NCBI RefSeq assembly: GCF_024505145.1
Contig: NZ_JANIAA010000005.1
Span: 62,001 to 126,000 of the forward strand
Length of the DNA stretch: 64,000 nucleotides
Origin: Streptomyces rugosispiralis
Lineage (GTDB): Bacteria > Actinomycetota > Actinomycetes > Streptomycetales > Streptomycetaceae
Direction of reading: 5' to 3'
Below, one piece after another: positions 52,948 through 61,440 of the stretch; position 1 is the stretch's first letter, and each line of letters opens with the position of its first letter. The translations under genes and the position numbers were made by a program. The notes beneath the pieces were generated by a model, which worked only from the letters and a program-made list of their open reading frames with translations, ran no database searches and had not been told where the DNA came from.

Positions 52948-54306
52948 ATGCGTACGGTCCTCGTCACCGGTACCGGCGGCGCGGGCCGCACCACCGTGGC
53001 CGCCGCGACCGCCCTCGCCGCCGCCCGTGAGGGGCAGCGGACGCTGCTGCTCACCGCCGATGCGGACGGCACCCCCGAGGCGCTGCTCGGCATCGGGGCG
53101 CCGTGGTCCGTACCCGGGCGCTCGGCGGACCGGCTGCCGTGGTCCGTACCCGCCGAGCTCGCGCCGGGGCTGTGGGCCGCGCGGGTCGTCACGGACCAGT
53201 GGTTCCGCGGTGAGCTGATCGCCCTCCAGGACCGCGGCCACGGCCTGCTGGACCTGCTCGGCGCGACCCCGCTGGACGGCGAGGAGCTGACCGCCCTGCC
53301 CGGGGTGGAGGCCATCGCGCTGCTGCGCGCCCTGCGCGCCGCCCAGACCGCCCCGCCCGGCACCGGCTGGGACGTCCTCGTCGTCGACATGCCGCCCGCG
53401 CCGGACACCGTCGCGCTGCTCGCGCTGCCCGAGCAGCTCCGGCGCTATCTGCGCCGGCTGCTGCCCGCCGAGCGGCAGGCGGCCCGCGCGCTGCGGCCGA
53501 TGCTCGCCCAGCTCGCGGGGGTGCCGATGCCCGCGCAGAAGCTGTACGAGACGGCCGAGCGCTGGGAGCGGGAGCTGACCGCCGTCCAGGGCGTGATCGA
53601 GTCCGAGGCGACCACCGTACGGCTGGTCGTGGAGCCCGGACCGCTCGCCGACCGGGCGCTGCGCACCGCCCGCGCCGGTCTGGCGCTGCACGGCTGCCGG
53701 GTGGAGGCGGTGATCGCCAACCGGCTGTTGCCCACCGGCACCTCCGACCCGTGGCTCGCCGCGCTGTCGGGCCAGCAGCAGGACGCGCTCAAGGAGCTGT
53801 ACGAGCAGTGGGCCCCCGCCGTCCCGGTCCGTGAGCTGCCGCATCTGGGCCGCGATCCGCACGGCCTCGGCGACCCGCGGCCCGGGGAGCCGCACCCCGG
53901 CGACTCGCGGCCCGGGGAGCCGCACCCCGGCGACTCGCGGCCCGCCGAGCCGCACCCCGGCGACGGCCCCGGGCGCGCCCCGGCCGGACTCGCCGATCTC
54001 GCCGGGGTCGTCGGGGCCCCCGGGGCGCGGCCCGACCGGCCCGCCCCCGACCCCTGGACCGTCGAGGACCGGCTGGCCGAGGACGGGGTGCTGCTGTGGC
54101 GGCTGCCGCTGCCCGGAGCCGACCGCGACGGGCTCTCCCTGGTGCGCCGGGGCGACGAACTGATCGTCACCGTCGCGCCGTTCCACCGGGTGCTGCCGCT
54201 GCCGTCCGCGCTGCGCCGCTGCACGGTCTCCGGCGCCGGGTTGCGCGACGGATGGCTCCAGGTGCGCTTCACGCCCGACCCGGACCTGTGGCCGAAGAGG
54301 CTCTGA
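52948..54306 (+). CDS. ArsA-like protein with altered P-loop and HSP20-like tail
   Basis: The product is 452 residues from the ATG at 52948. It has the Get3/ArsA architecture, but the deviant Walker A motif GKGGVGKTT reads GTGGAGRTT (residues 8-16), so both usual lysines are replaced. A DVLVVDMPPAPDTVALLALP segment gives the switch region. Three 30-bp tandem repeats encode GDSRPGEPHP units around residue 310. The last 60 residues (GDELIVTVAPFHRVLPLPSA) match the ArsA HSP20-like domain. No arsenic genes are near. A role in lipid or membrane-protein handling with the SRPBCC neighbour is speculation. Confidence 0.82.
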   Translation: MRTVLVTGTGGAGRTTVAAATALAAAREGQRTLLLTADADGTPEALLGIGAPWSVPGRSADRLPWSVPAELAPGLWAARVVTDQWFRGELIALQDRGHGLLDLLGATPLDGEELTALPGVEAIALLRALRAAQTAPPGTGWDVLVVDMPPAPDTVALLALPEQLRRYLRRLLPAERQAARALRPMLAQLAGVPMPAQKLYETAERWERELTAVQGVIESEATTVRLVVEPGPLADRALRTARAGLALHGCRVEAVIANRLLPTGTSDPWLAALSGQQQDALKELYEQWAPAVPVRELPHLGRDPHGLGDPRPGEPHPGDSRPGEPHPGDSRPAEPHPGDGPGRAPAGLADLAGVVGAPGARPDRPAPDPWTVEDRLAEDGVLLWRLPLPGADRDGLSLVRRGDELIVTVAPFHRVLPLPSALRRCTVSGAGLRDGWLQVRFTPDPDLWPKRL

Positions 54307-54411
54307 CACCCGTGTCCACGACGGCCGGTCCGGGGCTCCGGCACCCGTGTCCACGACGGCCGGTCCGGGGCTCCGGCACCCGTGTCCACGACGGCCGGTC
54401 TCGGGCTCTGA
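54307..54411. repeat. 35-bp minisatellite (three copies) directly after the ArsA-like gene
   Basis: Units at 54307-54341, 54342-54376 and 54377-54411 start cacccgtgtccacgacggcc. The first two are identical and the third changes in its last bases. Confidence 0.85.
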
Positions 54412-54496
54412 CCCCGCCCCCCTCCTTCGGGTAACGTCGGTCACAAGCCCGGATGAACAGACCGGGCAGCCAGCATCCCCGCCGCAGGAGTTCGCC

Positions 54497-54961
54497 ATGA
54501 GCGATGCCACCGAGCGCCCCGAGCCCCCGGTCACCGATGTGCCGGTCACCGAGATCGACCCCGACGCCTGGGAGCGGGCCTGTGAGGAGGACCTCGCCGC
54601 CGAGCGGGCCAGGCAGCGGGCCCGGCAGACCACCGAGGAGCCGGGGAGCGTGGCCGAGGAGTTCCTCAAGCTGGCCGACGCGTTCGCCGAGAAGGTCGCC
54701 CAGACGCCGATCGCCGGGACGGCCGTTCAGGGGGCCGTACAACAATTGATCGCACAGGCGAAAGCCGGCGTAGAACCGGTCATAGAGCGCAATCCAGAGG
54801 TTTTCGAACACCTCGCCAGCGCCGGATCCGAGCTCCTCGCCGCCTATCGTGCCGCCGTGACCGGCCAGGAGCGACGCTGGACCCAGGGTGCCGAGGGCGA
54901 CTCCAAGGGCAGCGGTGAGAAATCGGAGAGTTCGAGTAGTGAACACATCGACCTCGACTGA
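54497..54961 (+). CDS. Conserved actinobacterial protein (DUF5304-like)
   Basis: The product is 154 residues from the ATG at 54497 with AGGAG upstream. It is acidic and helical (WERACEEDLAAERARQRARQ, VAEEFLKLADAFAEKVAQTP), with a serine-rich acidic tail. There is no signal peptide. I associate it with the DUF5304 family; its function is unknown. It lies between the ArsA-like gene and glucokinase on the same strand. The stretch around 54730-54800 is somewhat less GC-rich than its surroundings. Confidence 0.75.
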   Translation: MSDATERPEPPVTDVPVTEIDPDAWERACEEDLAAERARQRARQTTEEPGSVAEEFLKLADAFAEKVAQTPIAGTAVQGAVQQLIAQAKAGVEPVIERNPEVFEHLASAGSELLAAYRAAVTGQERRWTQGAEGDSKGSGEKSESSSSEHIDLD

Positions 54962-55018
54962 GCGCCACCTCCGGTACCGTTAGCCTCGGCGGGGTTCGAC
55001 CAAATAACTGAGGGACTC

Positions 55019-55960
55019 ATGGGACTCACCATCGGCGTCGACATCGGCGGCACGAAGATCGCGGCCGGCGTGGTCGACGAAGAGGGCTCGATTCTCGAGA
55101 CGAGCCAGGTTTCGACCCCGCAGACTCCCGAGGGAGTCGTCGACGCCATCGCGGACGCGGTGCGCATCGTCAGCGAGGGGCATGAGATCGAGGCCGTCGG
55201 CATCGGCGCGGCCGGATATGTGGACGACAAGCGCGCCACGGTGCTCTTCGCGCCCAATATCAACTGGCGGCACGAGGCGCTCAAGGACAAGGTCGAGCAG
55301 CGCGTCGGCCTGCCCGTCGTGGTGGAGAACGACGCGAACGCCGCGGCCTGGGGCGAGTACCGCTTCGGCGCCGGGGCCGGCCATGACGACGTCGTGTGCA
55401 TCACCCTCGGCACCGGCCTCGGCGGCGGCATCATCATCGGCGGCAAGCTGCACCGCGGCCGGTTCGGCGTCGCGGCCGAGTTCGGCCACATAAGGGTCGT
55501 CCCGGACGGACTGCTGTGCGGCTGCGGCAGCCAGGGCTGCTGGGAGCAGTACGCCTCCGGCCGCGCCCTGGTCCGCTACGCCAAGCAGCGCGCCGCCGCC
55601 ACCCCGGAGAACGCCACGGTCCTGCTCGGCCTCGGCGACGGCACCTCCGAGGGCATCGAGGGCAAGCACATCAGCGACGCCGCCCGGCAGGGCGACCCCG
55701 TCGCCATCGACTCCTTCCGTGAGCTGGCCCGCTGGGCCGGGGCCGGGCTCGCCGACCTCGCCTCGCTCTTCGACCCCTCGGCGTTCATCGTCGGCGGCGG
55801 GGTCTCCGACGAGGGCGATCTCGTCCTGGAGCCGATCCGCAAGTCCTTCCGGCGCTGGCTGGTGGGCAATCAGTGGCGTCCGCACGCCCAGGTGCTCGCC
55901 GCCCAGCTCGGCGGCAAGGCCGGGCTCGTCGGCGCCGCCGACCTGGCCCGCCAGGGCTGA
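55019..55960 (+). CDS. glkA: ROK-family glucokinase
   Basis: The product is 313 residues from the ATG at 55019. The ATP-binding front is MGLTIGVDIGGTKIAAGVVD. The ROK zinc motif is CGCGSQGCWEQYASGRALVR, the catalytic aspartate lies in VVENDANAAAWGEY, and GTGLGGGIIIGGKLHRGRFG follows. It phosphorylates glucose with ATP. In S. coelicolor the orthologue (GlkA) also mediates glucose repression. The 57 bp before the start contain no clear promoter. Confidence 0.95.
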   Translation: MGLTIGVDIGGTKIAAGVVDEEGSILETSQVSTPQTPEGVVDAIADAVRIVSEGHEIEAVGIGAAGYVDDKRATVLFAPNINWRHEALKDKVEQRVGLPVVVENDANAAAWGEYRFGAGAGHDDVVCITLGTGLGGGIIIGGKLHRGRFGVAAEFGHIRVVPDGLLCGCGSQGCWEQYASGRALVRYAKQRAAATPENATVLLGLGDGTSEGIEGKHISDAARQGDPVAIDSFRELARWAGAGLADLASLFDPSAFIVGGGVSDEGDLVLEPIRKSFRRWLVGNQWRPHAQVLAAQLGGKAGLVGAADLARQG

Positions 55961-55976
55961 GACGCGAGGGGGGAAC

Positions 55977-56825
55977 GTGCCGCTCGCGGACCTGCCCGGA
56001 TCCACCACCGGCCCGGACGCGGCGGTGGTGCGGGTGCTCAGCTACAACATCCGCTCGATGCGGGACGACCGCGAGGCGCTGGCCCGGGTGATCCGGGCCT
56101 GTGCCCCCGATGTCGTCTGCGTCCAGGAGGCGCCGCGCTTCTTCCGCTGGCGCAAGGCCGCCGCCTGGCTGGCCCGGGAGACCGGCCTCGTCTACACCAC
56201 AGGCGGGGCCACCGCCGCCGGCCCGATGATCCTCACCTCGCTGCGCGCCCATGTGGAGCGGGCCGAGGACACTCTGCTGCCGCGCGTCCCCGGGCTGCAC
56301 CGGCGCGGTTTCGCCACCGCCGTACTGCGCTTCGGCGGCGGCCACCGCGACACGGGCCACCGCGAAACCGGCCACCGCGACACCGGCCATCCGGAGAACG
56401 GCCACCGGGAGAACGGCGAAGGCAACGGCGTCCGGCTCGGCGTGGTCAGCTGCCATCTGAGCCTCGCCGCGGCCGAGCGCTACGAACAGGCCGGGATGCT
56501 GCTGGACCACCTGGCCGCGCTGGACGTCCCGTACGCCATCGCGGCCGGTGACATCAACGACCGGCCGGACGGCCGCGCCTTCCGCCGGATCGCGGGGAAG
56601 CTGCGGGACGGCTGGGCCACCGAGCCCTGGGGGAGCGAGGCCACCTTCTCCCCCAAGGACCCGCATCAGCGCATCGACGGGGTCTTCGCCTCGGAGGGCA
56701 TCGAGATCATCGGCTGTGGGGTCCCGGCCGGACTGCCGGGCGTCACCGACGCGGACCTTCGCGCGGCCACGGACCACCTTCCGGTGCTGGCCGCGCTCAG
56801 GCTGCCCCGGGTGTCATCGGTCTGA
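55977..56825 (+). CDS. Endonuclease/exonuclease/phosphatase-fold protein with internal pentapeptide repeats
   Basis: The product is 282 residues from the GTG at 55977 with GAGGGGGGAA upstream. EEP motifs are VLSYNIRSMRDDREALARVI, VVCVQEAPRF, SCHLSLAAAERYEQAGML, AAGDINDRPDGRAF, DPHQRIDGVFAS and the final ATDHLPVLA. The fold hydrolyses phosphodiesters or phosphomonoesters. A loop at about 125-150 is built of five GHRDT-like pentapeptides coded by 15-bp repeats, which appear to be a recent expansion. It begins 17 bp after glkA, so it is probably co-transcribed. Confidence 0.85.
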   Translation: MPLADLPGSTTGPDAAVVRVLSYNIRSMRDDREALARVIRACAPDVVCVQEAPRFFRWRKAAAWLARETGLVYTTGGATAAGPMILTSLRAHVERAEDTLLPRVPGLHRRGFATAVLRFGGGHRDTGHRETGHRDTGHPENGHRENGEGNGVRLGVVSCHLSLAAAERYEQAGMLLDHLAALDVPYAIAAGDINDRPDGRAFRRIAGKLRDGWATEPWGSEATFSPKDPHQRIDGVFASEGIEIIGCGVPAGLPGVTDADLRAATDHLPVLAALRLPRVSSV

Positions 56826-56877
56826 GCGGCCGGGCCGGAGCCGGAGCCGGGGCGCGCCCGGCTCCGGAGCGGCGGGG

Positions 56878-57537
56878 TCAGACGACGGCGCCGCGGCCCG
56901 GGTCGTCGTCCTCTTCCTCGTCGTCGTCCTTCATCCGCAGCACCAGCGTGACGAAGCCGCCCAGGAAACCGCCGACGCCCAGCGTGGCGATCCACCAGAC
57001 CATCTCCACCTGGAACAGCACCACTCCGAGCAGCAGCAGCGGCCCGCCCAGCACTCCGAGCCAGGCGAAGCGGGAGGTGGTGTCGGACTCGGGGAGCGGG
57101 GGCGGCTCGGGCGGGACGAAATGGCCCTCGTCGGTCTCGTCGAAGTCGTCCTCGGACGGCTCCTCGGGCTCCCAGTCGCGGGGGCCCACGCCCGGGGCGT
57201 AGACGATGAAGCCGCCCGGCTTCCCGGCGCCCGGTTTCCCTGCGCCCGGCCTCTCGGTCTTGTCGGGCTTGGTCAGCCCGCCCGTGGCCGCCTCGCCGCC
57301 ACCGGACCCGTCGCCGTCACCGGACCGGTCGCCGCCACCGGACCCGTCGGCGTCGCCGTCCGCCGCGGACCGGTGGTCCCGGTCCCGCTCCTCGTCGACG
57401 TTCTCGGCGGCGGGCCATCGCTCGGCGCCTGGCGGGTCCTCCGGCTCCTCCCCGTACGCGGCGACGATCGCGGCGAAGGCGGCGTCGTCGTCCCGCCGCG
57501 CGTCCGCCTCGTTCTCATTCGAGTCGCGCTCAGCCAC
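56878..57537 (-). CDS. Acidic membrane protein of unknown function
   Basis: The product is 219 residues from the GTG at 57535-57537. This overlaps the end of the hydrolase gene by 8 bp, so translation is coupled. The long N-terminal part is rich in Asp, Glu and Gly with GSGGGDRSGDGDGSGGG repeats. Two membrane helices at about 150-200 follow (WLGVLGGPLLLLGVVLFQVE and WWIATLGVGGFLGGFVTLVL), then a very acidic tail (KDDDEEEDDDPG). I do not recognise the family. The internal Gly/Asp repeats vary in number easily. Confidence 0.8.
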   Translation of the reverse strand: MAERDSNENEADARRDDDAAFAAIVAAYGEEPEDPPGAERWPAAENVDEERDRDHRSAADGDADGSGGGDRSGDGDGSGGGEAATGGLTKPDKTERPGAGKPGAGKPGGFIVYAPGVGPRDWEPEEPSEDDFDETDEGHFVPPEPPPLPESDTTSRFAWLGVLGGPLLLLGVVLFQVEMVWWIATLGVGGFLGGFVTLVLRMKDDDEEEDDDPGRGAVV

Positions 57538-58351
57538 TGGCCGCCGCCCCCTCCTTTCCACTGCCCTTCCCGAGGCCGGTCCGGGTGGTGTCTTCACCCA
57601 TACCCGTCGTCAGCCGGGTGATGAACGTGTCCGTCTCCTCGAAGATGAACTCGGCGTCGTGGTCCAGCGTCGCCACGTGGTAGCTGCGCTCCAGCAGCCG
57701 CTCGGTGACGTCCCGCGAGGACACCTGACTCAGGATGCGCTCGGAGTCGGCCGGCGGCACCACATGGTCCTGGGGGCTGTGCATCACCAGCAGCGGCTGG
57801 GTCACCTGCGGCAGTTCGGCGTCGACCACCCGGTAGAAGCGGCGCATCGAGTGCACGGCGTGCAGCGGCATCCGCTCGTAGCCGGACTCCTGCGCCCCCG
57901 GCTTGGCGATGTCGCTCACGATGCCCTTCACCGACGGCACCAGATGACGCAGCACCGGAAGGGCCACGGCCAGCGGATCGTGGATGCGGTTGGCCGGATT
58001 CACCACGGCCACGCCGCTGATCGCCGCGCCGTGCTGGGCGGCCAGCCGCAGCGCGAGCGCCCCGCCCATCGACAGACCGCAGACGAACACCCGCTCGCAG
58101 GTGCGGGAGAGCCTGGTCAGCTCGCGGTCCACCTCCGCGTACCAGTCCTGCCAGCCGGTGACGGCGAGGTCCTGCCAGCGCGTGCCATGGCCGGGAAGCA
58201 GCGGCAGTGAGACGGTCAGACCGCGGGCCGCGAGATGGTCGGCCCAGGGCCGCACGGACTGCGGGGAGCCGGTGAATCCGTGACAGACGAGTACGCCGAT
58301 CTCTCCGCCGTCGTGGCGGAACGGCTCGGCTCCGGGCAGGAGCGGCACCAC
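57530..58351 (-). CDS. Alpha/beta-hydrolase (monoacylglycerol lipase/carboxylesterase type)
   Basis: The product is 273 residues, GTG start. The nucleophile elbow is VFVCGLSMGGALALRLA, the oxyanion region is VLVCHGFTGSPQSVRPW, the acid is in MHSPQDHVVPP and the histidine in SYHVATLDHD. It resembles Bacillus Est30/monoglyceride lipases. Facing the plsC gene across 107 bp, it may take part in glyceride or phospholipid turnover. The substrate is not known. The tail (GKGSGKEGAAASG) is disordered. Confidence 0.88.
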   Translation of the reverse strand: MVPLLPGAEPFRHDGGEIGVLVCHGFTGSPQSVRPWADHLAARGLTVSLPLLPGHGTRWQDLAVTGWQDWYAEVDRELTRLSRTCERVFVCGLSMGGALALRLAAQHGAAISGVAVVNPANRIHDPLAVALPVLRHLVPSVKGIVSDIAKPGAQESGYERMPLHAVHSMRRFYRVVDAELPQVTQPLLVMHSPQDHVVPPADSERILSQVSSRDVTERLLERSYHVATLDHDAEFIFEETDTFITRLTTGMGEDTTRTGLGKGSGKEGAAASG

Positions 58352-58458
58352 GGATCTCCGTTCGCTGGGGAAGCGGGCTCGAGGTCCTCAGCGTACGCGG
58401 CGCGCCGCATGCGGGGTAGGCAGGTTAAGGTCTCCTCGTCGGATACAGGAGGTCCCGG

Positions 58459-59199
58459 TTGTTCTACAGCGCAATGAAGCTGTCGGTGGGTGGCGCGTTG
58501 AAGCTCACCTTCCGGCCCTGGGTGGAGGGGTTGGAGCATATCCCCGCCGAGGGTCCGGCCATCCTCGCGAGCAACCACCTCTCCTTCTCCGACTCCTTCT
58601 TCCTGCCCGCGGTGCTCGATCGCAAGGTCACCTTCATCGCCAAGCAGGAGTACTTCACCACCCCCGGGGTCAAGGGGCGGCTCACGGCGGCCTTCTTCAA
58701 GGGCGTCGGGCAGTTGCCGGTGGACCGCTCGGGCTCGCGCGGCGCCGGCGAGGCCGCCATCAAGGCGGGCATCGAGGTGATCAAGCGCGGTGAGCTCTTC
58801 GGCATCTACCCCGAGGGCACCCGCTCGCCCGACGGGCGGCTCTACCGGGGCAAGCCGGGCGGTCTGGCAAGGGTCGCGCTCGCGACCGGCGCCCCGGTGA
58901 TCCCCGTGGCGATGATCGACACCGAGAAGATCCAGCCCCCCGGCAAGGTCATGCCGAAGGTGATGCGGCCCGGCATCCGGATCGGCAAGCCGCTGGACTT
59001 CAGCCGCTACCACGGCATGGACGGCGACCGCTTCATCCTGCGCTCGGTGACCGACGAGGTCATGTACGAGATCATGAAGCTCTCCGGCCAGGAGTACGTG
59101 GACGTCTACGCCACCGCCGCCAAGCGGCAGCTCGCGGAGGCGGAGGCGGCCCGGAAGCAGGCCGAGAAGGAGAAGGACAAACACAAGTCCGGCGCCTAG
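58459..59199 (+). CDS. plsC: 1-acyl-sn-glycerol-3-phosphate acyltransferase
   Basis: The product is 246 residues, TTG start with AGGAGG six bases upstream. The acyltransferase motif NHLSFSD (H-x4-D) and the phosphate-binding YPEGTRSPDGRLYRG are present, and VIPVAMIDTEKI follows. It makes phosphatidic acid at the membrane. The orthologue in M. tuberculosis lies in the same neighbourhood. A lysine-rich helix (EAEAARKQAEKEKDKHKSGA) ends the protein. Its TAG stop lies inside the CTAG flank of element C. Confidence 0.9.
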   Translation: MFYSAMKLSVGGALKLTFRPWVEGLEHIPAEGPAILASNHLSFSDSFFLPAVLDRKVTFIAKQEYFTTPGVKGRLTAAFFKGVGQLPVDRSGSRGAGEAAIKAGIEVIKRGELFGIYPEGTRSPDGRLYRGKPGGLARVALATGAPVIPVAMIDTEKIQPPGKVMPKVMRPGIRIGKPLDFSRYHGMDGDRFILRSVTDEVMYEIMKLSGQEYVDVYATAAKRQLAEAEAARKQAEKEKDKHKSGA

Positions 59200-59247
59200 G
59201 GCCTGTCCGGGGTTGTGATCCAGATCACAACCCCGGACAGGCCCTAG
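59196..59247. mobile_element. Solo MITE end pair, element C (44 bp), flanked by CTAG on both sides
   Basis: GGCCTGTCCGGGGTTGTGAT plus C (59200-59220) faces its exact complement at 59223-59243 with only ca between. CTAG flanks both sides, and the symmetry extends a few bases further. It is the ends-only form of elements A and B and should work as a terminator for plsC. Confidence 0.75.
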
Positions 59248-59274
59248 GCGCGTCGGCACCGGGGGTGGGGGACG

Positions 59275-60582
59275 TTGACGGAGCGGTCGAGAGAACGGTC
59301 CAGACGGGAGCGCGCCGGGGGCGAGCGCGTGGTGCGGATGTCCGTCGAGCAGCCGCTGTGGCAGGCGCTGACCGCCTACCGGGTGCTCACCCTGCTCTAC
59401 GCGCTCGGCCTGTGCGTCTACTCCTTCGACGACTACGACCATCCGGTCGGCGCCGTCGTCTACATGGCGGTGCTGACGCTGTGGACGGCGCTCACCTTCC
59501 GGATGGTCGCCTCGGCCGAGCGCTGCACCCGGCGGTTCCTCGTCGGCGACCTCAGCATCGCGGTGATCGGCATTCTGCTCACCCCGCTCGTGGACAGCCA
59601 CGACCGGATCGCCGAGGGCACGCCCACGCTGCCTTCCATATGGACGATGGGCGCGGTCCTCGGCTTCGCCATCAAGGGCGGCTGGCGCTGGGGCGCCTCG
59701 GCGTCCACCGTGGTCTGCGCCGCCAATGTGATCGAGCGCGGCGGATTCGCCCAGGACACCATCCACATGCTGTCGCTGGTGTGGGTGGCGAGCGTGGGCA
59801 TCGGCTATGTGGTCGAGGTGGCCCGCGCCAGTGAGCGCACCCTCGCCCGCGCCCTGCGCATCGAGGCGGCCACCCGGGAGCGGGAGCGGCTGGCCCGCGA
59901 CATCCACGACAGCGTGCTCCAGGTGCTCGCCATGGTGCAGCGGCGCGGCGCCGCGATCGGCGGCGAGGCGGCCGAACTCGGCCGGATGGCCGGGGAGCAG
60001 GAGATCGCGCTGCGCACCCTGGTCTCCACCGGACTGGTGGCCCGGCAGCGCACGGGGGACGGGACGGAGGCCGTGCCCGACCGGGGCGGCCTGCCGGACG
60101 CGGGGGGCCCGCCGGTTCCGCCCTGCCTCCCCGGCCCCGAGCGCTCCGACGGCGGCCCCTGCGATCTGCGGGCCCTGCTGGCCCCGCACGCGGGCTCCCG
60201 GGTCACCTTCTCCGAACCGGGCGCCCCGGTGCTCCTCCCGGCGGGCGTGGCCGGGGAGTTGGCCGCCGCCGTCGGCGCCGCCCTGGACAATGTACGGGTC
60301 CACGCCGGGGAGGACGCCCACGCCTGGATCCTGCTGGAGGACGAGCCGGACGCGGTGATGGTGACCGTACGGGACGACGGCCCCGGCATCCCGGAGGGGC
60401 GGCTGGCGGACGCCGAGGCGGAGGGGCGGCTCGGGGTGGCCCTGTCGATCCGGGGACGGCTGCGCGACCTCGGCGGCACCGCCGAGTGGATCTCGGCGTC
60501 GGGGCAGGGCACCGAGGTGGAGTTGACGGTTCCGAAGGCGTCGGCGAAGAAGGCGCAGCAGAAGGGGGAAGCGGCACGATGA
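59275..60582 (+). CDS. macS: Sensor histidine kinase, MacS-like
   Basis: The product is 435 residues with a TTG start. A GTG-led start near MSVEQPLWQALTAYRVL would remove a basic leader. Four to six membrane helices span 30-185. The histidine segment is ERLARDIHDSVLQVLAMVQR and the ATPase part ALDNVRVHAGEDAHAWI and VRDDGPGIPEG. The position beside pfkA and plsC matches S. coelicolor MacRS (from memory SCO2121/SCO2120), a system affecting morphology and membrane-protein genes. The signal is unknown. It overlaps the regulator gene by ATGA. Confidence 0.85.
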   Translation: MTERSRERSRRERAGGERVVRMSVEQPLWQALTAYRVLTLLYALGLCVYSFDDYDHPVGAVVYMAVLTLWTALTFRMVASAERCTRRFLVGDLSIAVIGILLTPLVDSHDRIAEGTPTLPSIWTMGAVLGFAIKGGWRWGASASTVVCAANVIERGGFAQDTIHMLSLVWVASVGIGYVVEVARASERTLARALRIEAATRERERLARDIHDSVLQVLAMVQRRGAAIGGEAAELGRMAGEQEIALRTLVSTGLVARQRTGDGTEAVPDRGGLPDAGGPPVPPCLPGPERSDGGPCDLRALLAPHAGSRVTFSEPGAPVLLPAGVAGELAAAVGAALDNVRVHAGEDAHAWILLEDEPDAVMVTVRDDGPGIPEGRLADAEAEGRLGVALSIRGRLRDLGGTAEWISASGQGTEVELTVPKASAKKAQQKGEAAR

Positions 60583-61259
60583 CCGCTCAGCACGACGGCC
60601 GCCCGGTGACGGTGATGGTGGTCGACGACCATCCGATGTGGCGCGACGCGGTGGCCCGGGACCTGTCCGAGGCCGGGTTCGACGTGGTGGCCACGGCCGG
60701 GGACGGCCCGCAGGCGGTCCGCCGGGCCAAGGCCGCCGGGCCGGACGTCCTGGTGCTCGACCTCAACCTGCCCGGACTGCCGGGGGTCGAGGTGTGCAAG
60801 GAGGTCGTCGCCGACCGCCCCGAGCTGCGGGTGCTGGTGCTCTCCGCGAGCGGTGAGCACGCGGACGTCCTGGAGGCGGTCAAGTCCGGGGCCACCGGCT
60901 ATCTGCTGAAGTCGGCCAGCACCGAGGAACTGCTGGACGCGGTGCGCCGCACGGCGGCCGGCGACCCGGTGTTCACCCCCGGCCTCGCGGGCCTGGTGCT
61001 CGGCGAGTACCGGCGGCTCGCGGGCGAGCCCGCCCCCACCGCCGCCGACCAGCCCGCCGCCCCGCAGCTCACCGAGCGTGAGACGGAGGTGCTGCGGCTG
61101 GTGGCCAAGGGGCTTTCGTACAAGCAGATCGCCGAGCGGCTGGTCATCTCGCACCGCACGGTGCAGAACCACGTCCAGAACACCCTCGGCAAGCTCCAGC
61201 TGCACAATCGCGTGGAGCTGGTCCGCTACGCCATCGAGCGCGGCCTGGACGACGCCTGA
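60579..61259 (+). CDS. macR: NarL/LuxR-family response regulator, MacR-like
   Basis: The product is 226 residues from the ATG at 60579 with GGGGGAA upstream. The receiver has VTVMVVDDHPMWRDAVARDL, the phospho-acceptor in VLVLDLNLPGLPGVEV and the lysine in YLLKSASTEELL. The LuxR-type helix-turn-helix is LTERETEVLRLVAKGLSYKQ then ISHRTVQNHVQNTLGKLQ. It is coupled to the kinase gene. The name rests on order and similarity remembered from S. coelicolor. Confidence 0.88.
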   Translation: MTAQHDGRPVTVMVVDDHPMWRDAVARDLSEAGFDVVATAGDGPQAVRRAKAAGPDVLVLDLNLPGLPGVEVCKEVVADRPELRVLVLSASGEHADVLEAVKSGATGYLLKSASTEELLDAVRRTAAGDPVFTPGLAGLVLGEYRRLAGEPAPTAADQPAAPQLTERETEVLRLVAKGLSYKQIAERLVISHRTVQNHVQNTLGKLQLHNRVELVRYAIERGLDDA

Positions 61260-61440
61260 CGCCGGCCGGTCGCGGCCGGTGACACCGCGTCACCCCCTCG
61301 TACGGGTGAAGTTCAAAACCAACTCCCTTGATCCGCACGGGAATCGTCCGACGCCCCATCCCGTGTGACCTGGATCACCGTTAGCGTGGCTCTCCGTACC
61401 GGGCCCAATCACGGGATTCCACGGGAGAAGGGAAGAAACG

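Noticed and set aside
54497..54961. Horizontally acquired small gene
   Set aside because: Part of it is less GC-rich, but codon use and context are otherwise native and no mobile boundary is seen.
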